Shown piece after piece: positions 1 to 15,200 of a stretch of DNA of 64,000 bases. Below the pieces are notes generated by a model, which was not told where the DNA came from, ran no database searches, and saw nothing but the letters and a program-made list of their open reading frames with translations. The translations under genes and the position numbers were made by a program. The stretch's first letter is position 1, and each line of letters starts with the position of its first letter. The DNA comes from Cruorifilaria tuberocauda (Eukaryota; Nematoda; Chromadorea; Rhabditida; Onchocercidae): assembly GCA_013365365.1 (NCBI GenBank), contig JABVXU010000062.1:124001-188000 (forward strand). Reading direction: 5' to 3'.

Positions 1-158
1 ATGATTTTTTGAATTTTAATTTGATGTTATATTTGACTAAATTTTTTAAAATCGTATTTGATTTTATATTTCGTCCAATTTTATTTTTTCATAAAATATT
101 TCTCTTGTCGTGTTTATACAAAAACTTAAAATATTAAAAAACTTCAAAACACGATTAC

Positions 159-3281
<3,123 letters not shown>

Positions 3282-4084
3282 CACTCTTCTTGATTATAAT
3301 GTTCAGTTTACTAAAGCAGTCCTTAGACAGAAGAGACTAAATAAAAAATGTCGTTGACGGTGCGAATTTAAAAAAAAGAAGAAAAACGCAAATGAAAAAG
3401 ACTTCAGGATTTCGAGAAAACGACTTGAATAGAGATTAATTCATTCAACAGTGCACAATAAACATAAACTCGATTTCCATTTTTACAATGGCATGTTCCA
3501 CACTTAGCTTCCCTTCTTTCAATAACATGCAATACAATTATCAATTATTATAGACATGAAAAAACAGAAAACAAGTTTATCCTCTTTCTTCGCTGCACTG
3601 ACCCCTGTGCACCAGTCTTATAATAAACCACACAATACCCGGCATCTGTACCCCGAGATCATCGCGGAAAGTCGGGTGACCTCACTTTCCCATTCAAAAA
3701 CACGTCCCTGGTTAATCAGTGACGGTTGGAATGCAACGACGTCGTATCAACCAAGTGCTTTGTTTTTTTTCATCTGCATAGTTCCTTTCTAGTTCTCAAA
3801 AAATTCATCAATTTTCGTGAGATTCTTTTCCTTTAATTTTTTCCAGAATATCTGATTAGAAACAATAAAGAAATATAAGAAATCATGAATGTTCAGGTGT
3901 TATTAGCTGTCGAGTAGCCATGGAGATTATTGATGTAATTCTAAAACATGCCCTAAATGTATTTCACACTATTGAGAATGAACATTGTGGCCACCCATTA
4001 AGATGGAAAATAATAAGAATAAATGAATATACGGTACTGCAAACAACTGCATACATCTGTGTATAAAAAACATCTTTCTCAATT
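3282..4084. other. Intergenic spacer between two minus-strand genes
   Basis: There is no supported gene here. The stretch at about 3590-3770 is less AT-rich than its flanks and is open on both strands (see findings). A TTTTTATTTAG-like 3' splice site on the minus strand near 3337, about 55 bases upstream of the CARM1 ATG, could be a spliced-leader acceptor. Confidence 0.5.
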
Positions 4085-7000
4085 TTATTGTTGCTTATTC
4101 AGCACTCTATTTTTTTCATTCAGTGATGAATTTGTTCCAGTTTTATCACTTTCATCGCTGTTTGACTCATCATCATTGTCTTCTACTTTTTCTAAAGTAC
4201 CTGTAATTTGCATTGCTGCACATACTGTCAGAAACTATCAATGAGCAAATTCTTAATTATATCCCAATAATAAGAGGCATTATAGAAATAAATTGAAATT
4301 TTTCGAGAACAATGTAGGTAATTATAAATTTAATTCTCTCCAGATTTTTTTCCTACCAACTTGTTTTCTTTATTTCCCACAGATCTACATTTTTTCACTT
4401 TTCCAGTTTCTTAACTTGACATATTTTATGATAAAGTAGGGTAGGTAAGATTGGTGCAATGTATAGTATATTAATGATTTCAAATAACTTTGATAACGGA
4501 GACAAATTTGAAAGTGATATATGGAATTTCTTTAATGAAAGCTTGTACTCTAAAATTCACCTCTTGTTTCAGACATTAGAGATGGTTGAAAAAACGACAG
4601 AAGCCATTCGCTAGATTTTTGAATTTCTGAAATATGTGTTCTTTTAGTTTTTTATATTTATTAAGAATAAATTTGACTTTGTATTTTAGATCGAAAGACT
4701 GTATGATGAAACTACAAAAAAACGTAGTAATTTTTGTGAATATTTTACCATGTTTGAGTTATTCTTTATAATGAGAAATTAGAAACTATGAAAGCGTACC
4801 TGATCTAGCTTGATTCATTGTATCAGAAAGATCTTGTATTTTGTTACCAACCTAAAAGAAAGTTTTCCTATTTTCGAAAGGAAATTTAAAAGGTTATTGG
4901 AAAGAATTCTACAACATTATTGTCCATTTTTATACATTGCAAATTAAACTTTAATTATATTTAAATCAAATCAATCAATTATATAATAAAATTATCTTTA
5001 TATCTTGCAGTTTGCTTGATTCGTCATTTGTGATTCATTCACTGTTTGATGTTAGGGAAGAATAATTACTTTCTTCAAATTCACAGAAGAAATTTGATGG
5101 AATAATTCTTAATGAGAAAATGAAAAATTCATGGAAAATAATTATGCTATATTGTGTGCAGTTAGCGCGTTGACAGAGATGGACTGTATTACTTTGATTC
5201 CTATTACAGTAAATTTAGCTTAATATGGATCTCAACACTTTTCTACTTTAAGGATATAATTATGTTTTTTTTCAGAAAATGAACTTTCACCCGAAGCTTA
5301 CAATTACATCGATCAAAGCATTACTATCAATCAGATGAAGCATAAAAGAAATCCACTTCACTATCACATAAAGAAATGAGTTGCAATAATTGCAATTGAG
5401 AAATTTCAAATGTAAGTATCGCTGTTTCCAGAAATTTTTGTTTACGATAAAAGATGGCATAAAGTCCAAATTTGTAATTAAGATCAAATTATGTTCTCCA
5501 TCGTGTTTTATACTATTTTACTGAGATCGCCTACAATTGAATTAAACTGAAAACTTTGCTAATGTGTGTGTATAATTATTCTCCTAGAAATCAGCTCAAG
5601 TACAAATGAGTTGCGGGCAAATGTTCTACGGCTAAAAAAATAATCGTTTTACGTAAATGCCTTAAAGAATGAAAATTTAAAAACAGGCATATACTGTCAT
5701 AAAAAATTGTAGCATTGTTTTACCAATTTAGTTGCTTGAACTGCGTTTTCAAGAACGGTCTCGGAGAGATCAAGAGTAGTACTGCTTGCTGCTGTCAAAG
5801 TGTCTTTCACCATTTCCTTTCCTTAATTTCATTTTCATACAGATCTTGCTTGTTACGCTACTTACATATCCAAAAGTTTTTGAATAAAACAATAATTAAA
5901 ATTTGCATTTTGGATGTAAAGAAATTCTACCTTTAGAAGCAACGTGAATTGTTCCTTCTGCAATTTGCAGTCCTTTAGATGCAGCGTCTTGCGTTATCTT
6001 TGTGCCGATCGCTGCACTTCGTTCTGCAAGTTCTTTTCCACGAACTGCAGCGTCCAACGTCATTTTTGCAACATCAGATGTCATCTTTGTGCCGATCGCA
6101 GCACCTCGTTCTGCAAGTTCTTTTCCACGAACTGCAGCATCCAACGTCATTTTTGCTGCATCATATGTCATTTGTGCGCTAATGGAAGCACCAATTTCGG
6201 CCAATTCTTTACCCCGTGTGGCTGTTTCATAAGTTAGTGCAGCACCGCGGTATGCCATCTCTTTGGAATAACGATAGGTATGGTCGACTGCAGCTTGCAT
6301 GTATTGGAAGTTATCACGGGCAACTGCAAGCGGTACAGAATTAAAAGAAATGAATAAAAGGAATGTTTTCAGAGAATAAAATTAAAATTCTTGAGAATTA
6401 ATGGAATATTTAAGCGATCGCTCTTCAGTATTTCTATTCATTTCTTTCTCTGTACTGTTTCATGCATTTACCTAGAATACCTTCCGTTGCCAACTTGTAA
6501 GCGTCAATTAATCCTCTGCTGATTCGGTCAGCATAGAAACTGGCATCGGTCATTAGATCAGTCAAATAATTTGACTTTTTGGCTATAAGCGCGTCAAGAA
6601 GTTTTGTTTTTGCGGAATCGCGATCCTTTAGGAATGCATCCAATTCTTCCTTGTCATTATGAAACTCACGTGCGCGACATAAGATTTTGTCAAGTGCTGT
6701 ATCCAGTGTTGCAAGAATCTATCACAGAATATCAATCATCCATTTATATCTTCTATCATTTCTCGGCAAATTAATGATCGAACTTCAGTAAATTTCTTAG
6801 GACAAATAATTAAGAGCCAAAATCATAAAAATAATTTGTTTTTGAACATAATATAGACGCATTAGTATCCAGTAGAAGTTATAGAAGTTCGACCTTTCAC
6901 CATGATGACAAATTCTTTCGACTAATTAAGTGATAAGTAATTTAAGCTAGAAACGAAATGAAAGTTTCTAAGATATTCTTCAATTCTTCTCATTGCCAGC

Positions 7001-10000
7001 TATGTCATAATCATTTTTTCAATTTCTACTTGAAATAGAAAGTTGTGAAAAATAGTAATTTGTGAAAAACCTTTTCACTTAACGGTATTTTTCGACTGAA
7101 ATAATCTCTTAATATAGTAGCTTCTTCCGGTGTGAGTACTTTACCGAGAACTTGATTGGATGTTAGTGCTTCTACTATTCTTCGTGCAATTTCAGAGATT
7201 TCAACCTGCATAGATAAATGGTAGAAATATGGATTTTTTCATGTTTACATCACTGAATTTAAATGCTCATCATGAATTGATAAAGAAATCCACATCGCTA
7301 TTTTGGCGAAACGTAAATTCCGATTAAACGTGGTTAGTGTATGCTCAAATTCATTGTGAATTAGAAAAGTTTCAATAGTAATGACCAATTCGAAACATTC
7401 CGATTTGATGATTGAAGGCGACTTAATTATCGAACAGGAAAAAAACCTCTTTTTCATCTTTGATTTGATCTTCTATTAATGATTGATCCGTTTTTTCAAT
7501 TTCAATTAACTTTTTAGCAATATCTTCTCCTACAATTCACGATCTCTCTTAATTAATGTTCTTCGTTGGTTGTATAGATGTTATTTTAATTTAATACTTG
7601 ATAGCGATCTCTAGGGTAAGCAAACTGAAGAGACCCATATTAATTAAATACAAACTAAGTGCACTTAATCAAGTTGAATTTATGCTAAAAATATGTTCGA
7701 CCTATAATATCTTTATTCACTTTATTGGATTCTGTTACTAAATCAGTAGCCAATGATTGCAGGAGATTGGTATCCAACACGATTTCGTCGTCCATTTTTT
7801 CAAATAGTGATTGGTCTTTCTTCGTCATTTCTAGATTAGAACGTTCAATATTAATGAATGTTGAAAATTGAAAATAAAAGCAAAATGACATCATAACTAT
7901 GTTCGACCTTTCAGAACTATCTGTGTGACGGTTTGCAATTTTCAAAGGATTCTTTTTCACTGCTTCATCTAAATATCTGATATCACGGTTTTCAAAAACA
8001 TTTAAAACATGCAAAATAGTTACCCAAAGAAAGATTTGCTGGCAATGATTCCGCTTTAATCAGTGACTGAAAATTAACATTACTTCCTTACAATTTTTAT
8101 CTGATTTTCTCTATCTTTTGTAATTTCCTACGTCAAAATAAGAATGTATATATCTGCATTAGTTCAATTTTATGTGTTTTTGTTTGAAAACGCTTTCCTG
8201 AATTTTCAAAATGATTAATTATGCAAAAGCAAGTTGATATGATCTAGATCCAAAGCAAATTATAAAACTTGTAAAATTTCCAAAGCACTCTTAAGTTCGG
8301 AAACTGACATCCCTGACCTCTTTGACTTAAAAACATTAACAAGTTCACTTGACCGATCGATCTCATAAACAGCCAACGAATTTAAATATATAAAAATCGA
8401 GTACTTTATCTGTAATGAACTTTGACGTTTCCGACTTTAATTCATGCTTTCTTGAAGTCTCTACTAGATTCTCACTTCTGAGTGCTAATCCTTTTCCATC
8501 TACATTTGCAAGCATCACTTTTGAATCCTTCTGATTTTTGTCTTCGTTTTTTGCCATTTCATACCTCATTCTTCTCTCTTTAACTACATCCTTTATTATA
8601 TTTTCTTTCTTATGATTTTTTGATACTTTCATCTTTTTTTCATATGTTTTAAACTCTCCACGATCTTTTTCTTCCTCCTCTTTTTTCTTTATTCCCTTAT
8701 TCTTTTCCTTTTTTCTTTCACGTGCACCTTTGTCTCTTATCGCCTTTGGTCGAGATTTGATGCTGTTTATTTTATCAATCTTGCATTCTAAAGACGAAAC
8801 TGTTCCAGAATCTTCCTTTGAAACTCTCCTTTTCAGCGGTGCTGGTGAATCTGATTTATTTATGGACTCAGTTCTTGAAGTGGTTGATGTGCTGTGAGTG
8901 ACTTTCTTTACTTTGTTTGAACTCTTCGAGCAGCTCGGTCGTGAGAATGCATCTGCACTCCGTGATATATTTGTAACTTTTTGTTGCAACAATATATCAT
9001 TCTTCAAAAGCACATCTTTCTTCCTGTAATATAGAAAAACAGAATAACTGTTACGAAATCAGATAATATAGTTATTAATCTGAATTCTACAAATCATCTA
9101 TCTGTCTAACGATTATGATTTTGAATGATATTATCTCTGAACTTTACTGGCTAATATCTTTCAACTTTTGGACTTCTGAAATAAACTATGTGAAACCATT
9201 CGTCTTTACCCTTATATTATAATCATACCAACAAAGGGCAGAACACGAAGCTACATATATCCAATCGAAAAGTTGCTTTTCGGTTTACTTTTAACAAGTT
9301 CTTTAATAACTTTTTAAATTAATAAACTTATAATGGAAAGTGCTGTGAATCAGAGAAAATAGTCTATGTGCTGCTTGCAAATAAAGAATGGATAATAAGA
9401 AAATGAACTTAGTCATCAACAGTTTGTTGAATCTAACTGGTAGACAGTTTGGAATCAAAAAATTAATTGCATATTTGTAAGAACTTTATTCCCAAATAAC
9501 CTTTTCTGTGGTTCATTTATCTGAAATACTCTAATCGAAACATTCAAAATAAAAATATGAGACTTTAAGAAATTTCAAAAATGCATGGCAAAAAGTTGAA
9601 CATTTAGAATACTAACAGCAGCTAAGCTGGAATGTTCTTTTATCGAAAACAGCCTGAAATACAAAAGGAGCAATGACTATAAAATCCCATTTGAAGAGTT
9701 GCAATTTTCTCCAGTACAAAATGCAGCTGAGCAGGCTTTTGCACTATGCTGCATGCAGGAGCGCAAAAAATTTAGCTATTGTTGTTTATTTGGATTTTTT
9801 TTGATTCAGAAACAGTTGTGGGGAAAAAAAGGAGAAAATCAGTAAGTGGTTCCTTGCTTAAATTGTATTTCAATACATGAAATTCACTTTACGGCACAAT
9901 TATGCTTTTCATTTTTGGAATCAATTTTTGGTAACACCAAGATAATTCAGAATGTATTAAGCAGCATTGGATAATAATAGGATTCGAGCTGATAACATAC

Positions 10001-11306
10001 TAATCTGTTTATAAATTTAAGAATACATTCTTCCCTTAACTTGTTTTTCAAAACACACACCCTTTATTTGTCTCAACGTTTATCGGATTGATTTCCACAC
10101 TGACCTTTTCGAACACTTCTTCTTCGTCATAAGCACCACATGGCTCAGAAGCAGCACTAAAACTTATTATCTGTTGCATCAAGCTATCTCAAGTATTTCA
10201 TTTCCATATATTAGCTAAAAAATAGTGTCAAAGCAAAGCATTACATATATGCATTTGCTATTGAAGAAAGTTTAAAAGCTTCACAAAATTTGAAATCAGG
10301 AAAAATTTTCTGATTCTAGAACAGTGAAATGACACTTATGGAAGTATGTAGTCAAATCATTTCGTTTAACTTTTAGAACTTTTAAAATCAAAACATAATA
10401 TACTAAAAAAACTTCAAAAAAAAAACAGTACATTTGAGGCGCGATACTAGCACTGATTCTTATTTGTGTTTGACCACTGAAATTAATGAGAAACGATAAC
10501 TAGTTTCAGGAAAAGTAAAGCTTAACAAAGCATTTCTTGCCTTTAATACATAAGAATATATAGCATATAACATTTGAATTTCATTTTCAGATAAATTTAG
10601 AAAGTGCAGATACGATCCGATAATCAATAGTAATAATGCAAATAACCTGCCAAACTATAATACTAAAATAATACTAAACTATAAAATTCTAACTAATATT
10701 AAATATGATTTGACATTAATAAATGTATGTTCAAAATTAAAGATGAGAAAAGCTGATGGATTCGAAAAATCAAAAAATTTATTAAAGTCGTACGTCAAAG
10801 TTGAAAATTTGTCTTGTCTTCTTTTAAAACGAGCTCGTAAATTCTTCAACTCGTTCTCTGTTAAACCTTTTTTTCCTTCTGAAGTATTGCTTCCTGAAAA
10901 TAAAGCTAGATGACAAAATTTTGCGTAATCATGAGGAATTATACTTAATAAGAGTAATCACTTGTCGTGCCAAAAGATCGCTTTCAATTTAATTTTATAT
11001 TCTGTATTGTGTAATTGTTAACCGGATGCTACTCTTTATTTTCCAGCCTTAGCCATTCCTCCATATTATTGCAATCATAAGGATATTCTTCAACAATACC
11101 TTAATATTAACTTGCAAAATTTTCGAGTGATATCTCTGTTCGCATTCGTGAAGCATCGAAATCGAAATATACGAATTACCTGACATTATCGACATGCGAA
11201 GTGCCCAATAGAAGTAAAACAAAAGTATAACTACGGCTAACGCTTCTCTATTACTTATTAATTGCTGGCAAAAAAATGCAAATTTCGAAATGTAAAAATT
11301 CTGCAT
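4085..11306 (-). CDS. Unrecognised protein: N-terminal membrane segment, charged middle, tandem helical repeats
   Basis: I do not recognise this family. Exons in transcript order: 11180-11306, 10794-10893, 10061-10156, 8405-9023, 8269-8325, 8024-8066, 7908-7968, 7702-7830, 7447-7529, 7071-7205, 6472-6718, 5931-6323, 5724-5821, 4800-4851, 4085-4224. Phases agree except at 7908/7830, where the junction is unresolved; one open frame runs through that intron. The product is about 790 residues. It has a hydrophobic helix near residues 20-35 (ALAVVILLFYFYWALRM), a Lys/Glu-rich segment in the 619-bp exon, coiled-coil-like stretches, a 29-residue repeat (GKELAERGAAIGTKMT core) and an acidic Ser/Asp tail ending NKQQ-stop. 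The start is uncertain: ATG 11306, a later ATG at 11195 (MSIMSG), or a missed 5' exon. It may be a membrane-anchored filamentous or scaffold protein; that is inference from shape only. Confidence 0.75.
6001..6261 (-). repeat. 87-bp in-frame tandem repeat (about 3 units)
   Basis: Units of exactly 87 bp start near 6001, 6088 and 6175 inside one coding exon and encode 29 residues each. Two units are nearly identical (core GKELAERGAAIGTKMT) and the third is diverged (GKELAEIGASISAQMT). A partial copy follows on the C-terminal side. The pattern AA-hydrophobic-charged suggests amphipathic helix. Confidence 0.9.
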
Positions 11307-12247
11307 TATATAAATAAACACCTCCAGTAAATGAATACAATAGATACTGTGAAAAGTTAAACAGGTGCAGTAGATAGTAAAATAATTGGAGCCAATTCCA
11401 CGGTCACGCAGTAGGTAAACGACGAATATATCAAACGTCGCAAATTATTAGCATAACGGATATACGATTTTAAGATATGTACAAGTTCATACTTTTGATA
11501 TCTCTTTATTGCACAACGTCTTTAAGAATGATTGAGACCATAAAGTACTCTGCAACGATGAGGATTGGATTGTATACGTACTTTAATTAATTGGAAGGTG
11601 TATTTCTTTGGGCTTGTAATATAAAGGGATATCGTAATTCAGTAATGATTAATTTTCCGCTTCCTGGTAGCATTTTATTCCTATTCCTCAAAAACCTACC
11701 ATTTTTATATTAATTTTGCATCTTATTTCGTTATCGTGTAAACCTTAGTCTGATTAAAACAGACAAACATTTAGACAATGACGAGACGGACGAAGGAAGT
11801 TTTAACCTTTATTTTGATTAATAATGAAGAGATTTTTGGCTTAAAGAAATTAATAGTCGGTTATGGTGAGTACTGATATCTTTTCTGTTAGTTAACACAG
11901 TTTATTGGCTGATTCGCTACATCTTTCCAACGAGTTCATCCTAAAATACCTGTAATTATTGTTGTCGTTGTTTAGCAAATTTCTCTAGTAAGTTACAATT
12001 TGCAGTTCTGCTGTTTGAATATACCTATTATGCATATATATTGGAAATATTTTCTTTCCACCAACTTCCTTTGTATATATTTCAATTTTTTTTTTTGATT
12101 CTGTAGATCAGCAATAACAGCTGTGACGGAAAAGGGATTAAACTATGAGATGGTTTTGGAAAATGGAGACAGAACTTTTTTTCTTTCTTCATAGGATCGC
12201 GCTATATATTTTGAAATTTTAAAGAAAAATGGAATTCCATTGCAGCA
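11307..12247. other. Divergent spacer between the membrane-repeat gene and rsp-7
   Basis: I see no supported coding exon. The two flanking genes are transcribed away from each other, so promoters of both probably lie here. A frame open from about 11435 down to 11180 on the minus strand raises the possibility of an extra 5' exon for the left gene. A TTGCAG two bases before the rsp-7 ATG may be a spliced-leader acceptor. Confidence 0.4.
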
Positions 12248-15200
12248 ATGGGTGCTGATGAACCCCGATTTCGTGTGCTACATGTTAGCAATATTTCGAT
12301 GACAGCAACACGTGAACAGATATATCAACTATTCGCATTTATTGGGCGGATTGACGAATTTAAGGTCTGTTCTGTCATTATAGTGACAGAATTAAACTGT
12401 CATATTAAATTTTCTATAATACAAGGAAAGTTATTTATTCTAGATGCTGTTTCATCACTGTGTTCCTAGCCTCTATTTCGTCTTCATAATTTGATCTCAT
12501 TTTTATCGATGCCAGAATGTAATTTCCAGCGGGGAGATGGAAAGTAATGGGACGAAGAGTACTTTATTACTTACCTCGTGATTTTTTGAAGGGAATGACT
12601 CAGAGATGAGAAGGAAGTTTATCGTGGATAGTAATCTCTTTGCTTGATTGTTCAATAATAATTAAATTCGTTCAGATTTATCCTTCTGATAATCATCCAC
12701 AGTTATCGACATTTACTCAGAAATTTGCGTACGTTAAATTTGAAGATCAGAAATCAGTTGAAGTGGCGCAGCATCTGACGAACACTGTCTTTATTGATCG
12801 TGCTCTCGTTTGCATTCCATCTATATCAGGTTCTATGATTTTTAGTTTCTGATCAATTTTATAAATTCGTAGTTGTTTGTCTTTTAGCTAAAGCGGATCC
12901 GTTTGCATTGTTTGTACTATGCAGCTTCCATACTATAGTTAGATTTTGCTAAAATGTAAACATCACTTACTTTTCCGTATCCTACCCTTTGTTTTTCGAC
13001 TAATGAAAGCTATTTAACGTTATTAGTTCTTAAGCGATGCGACTATAATTTAATATAATGAAAGGTGTCTCTGTAGATACAATACCAGATGAAGATACGG
13101 CATTGAAAACAGGTGGGCCAGCGTGGCCAGGACAGCGTCAGTTACCACCAAATGTTGTTAATCAAATCCAGGATTTGGGAGACGGGCAACAAATGGTTAT
13201 TTAATTTTTGATTACATCAATTTATTAAATCGAAATCAGATTTTTAGGCAGCAGCTGACTAAGGTGAGAAGGTAAAGGTGAAAGATTTGGGGTTGAAACA
13301 ACTCTCCCCAGTTCACCTGTATTTTAAATTTAACCACATTAATGTTAGGAAAACGGACCTTAAGCTATAATATGTGTTTCATTTGTTTCAGCTTTGTCGA
13401 TTACAGATCGCCGTTGAAACGCTTATTGCTGTTTGTCGCTTAAGATCTCTGATTTAGTTATCAATTAAGACACTAGAGGGTCTGTTTTTACAAGTGATAG
13501 ACAGTATGAAATTTTCTGAGAAAATTTAAGTCGATCAAATTAATGAACTGAATTGAATTGATGGGTCGGCATTTGTAATCCATCAACAATTTTTGTTGTC
13601 ATAATTTATAAATTCATATGGTTTATGATTACATTCTTAGGTAGTTAGTCTATTCTCTTGTCCATCCCATTACATGCGTTTCCGCTGATTTGAGAGAAGC
13701 TGTGAATTTTTGAAGGTTCGAAAAAAAGTCCAGAATAACGGAGAAACATGGCATTTTGCTGTATGGAACTCTTTGGCCATTATTCCTGGAGCCAAGTTCA
13801 TGGAGATGCTTTAACAGAAAAATTCAGCAGCAGCTGTCTTATGTCTTTATTTAAATTTCTATTTCAGTAAATTGGTATAGAGTGATTGAATTGTGAAATC
13901 ATGCACATCCACATATACAAATACAGATTGTGCAATACCGAAGTCGGAATTTGGTGGGTCCTCCGTGGCATCTCAGCACAAGACGGCCCTTGTTCTGAGC
14001 ATACATGTGTCTATATTTTTAGTTTTACATGAAAAGAAAACCAAGTTTTACCTGCAGCTCATAACATTCTTCCACGTCAAATAATTGTTTTTTTATTGAT
14101 TGGTATAATCTGATTTATTAACATGTACACATATAGAATGAAAATTTTGTTTATGAATTCAAAAAAGCAATTGTTTGAGTTGTAGCGTTACGAGCTGGTG
14201 AAGTCAGAAGATATAGTCCCCAACCTTTGCTGACAGTTTTCTAAATTGCCATGCTATTTTCAGTTGCTTACAGTGGACCCAACATTGGCGGCACTTGGCT
14301 TACCACCGTATCCAACACTGAGTGCGAATACAGAAGCATCAAAAGTAGAAGAAATTCGTCGTACAGTATATGTTGGCAATATACCGAAGGACTGTGTCGG
14401 TGAAGAAGTGATGAAGTTTTTTAACGACAGCATTGGTGAAGTAAGTATATTTATGCGGTTTTTTTAGAAAATTTAATGATTACTATGCTTGAATTTGTTT
14501 AAATTAAACACATAGTAATGGTTGAATTATTCAGTGCACTATTTATTGTGGAAACACTTATATGCATTGATTATATGCAGGTATTAATGGACTGAAGATC
14601 ATTTCTACAATAATTAGTAATACTTAACTCAGTGAAAATAAAATCTCCTCATTCCTTAGAATCAATGTCTTAAATTTCATTCGATAATAAGATATGTTAG
14701 CGAAAATTTTCTAATGATAAAAAATGTCCGGAACTTTGATATTATCAGTTATTTTTCTTGGTCCCTTTGCTTTTCCAAATGTAAATTGAATTTATTTCTT
14801 TCCATCTCTTTATGACTGCATAAATAACCGTACTGTAATAAGCGAAGTTTATACAGAATGACAGAAGCCATACATAGTACATTTTTCCTGAAAATGTTGT
14901 TGAAAGCATATATTTGTAGACATAAGACTGTCATGAACAAAATGGTAAGAAAAAAATGATATATATAAGGAAAATATACCTCCGCCTACAATATGAATAA
15001 CTGCTAAATGCGTCTCTCTAATACCATGTCTGAAATTTAGAAAAAAGTGTTTAAAATTTATAAATATTAGTTGATCGATTTTTTCGCTTTCAAAAGATAT
15101 ATTTAATTTAGTAGCAGTTTTCTATTTTGATAATTCAGTAGTATCTATGTGTACTCCATGTTTGGTTGTTTTACTTTTTATCTTTTTTTACTTTTTATAT

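Noticed and set aside
5979..6237. Three overlapping plus-strand frames rich in Cys/Phe/Ser
   Set aside because: They are antisense shadows of the 87-bp coding repeat on the minus strand.
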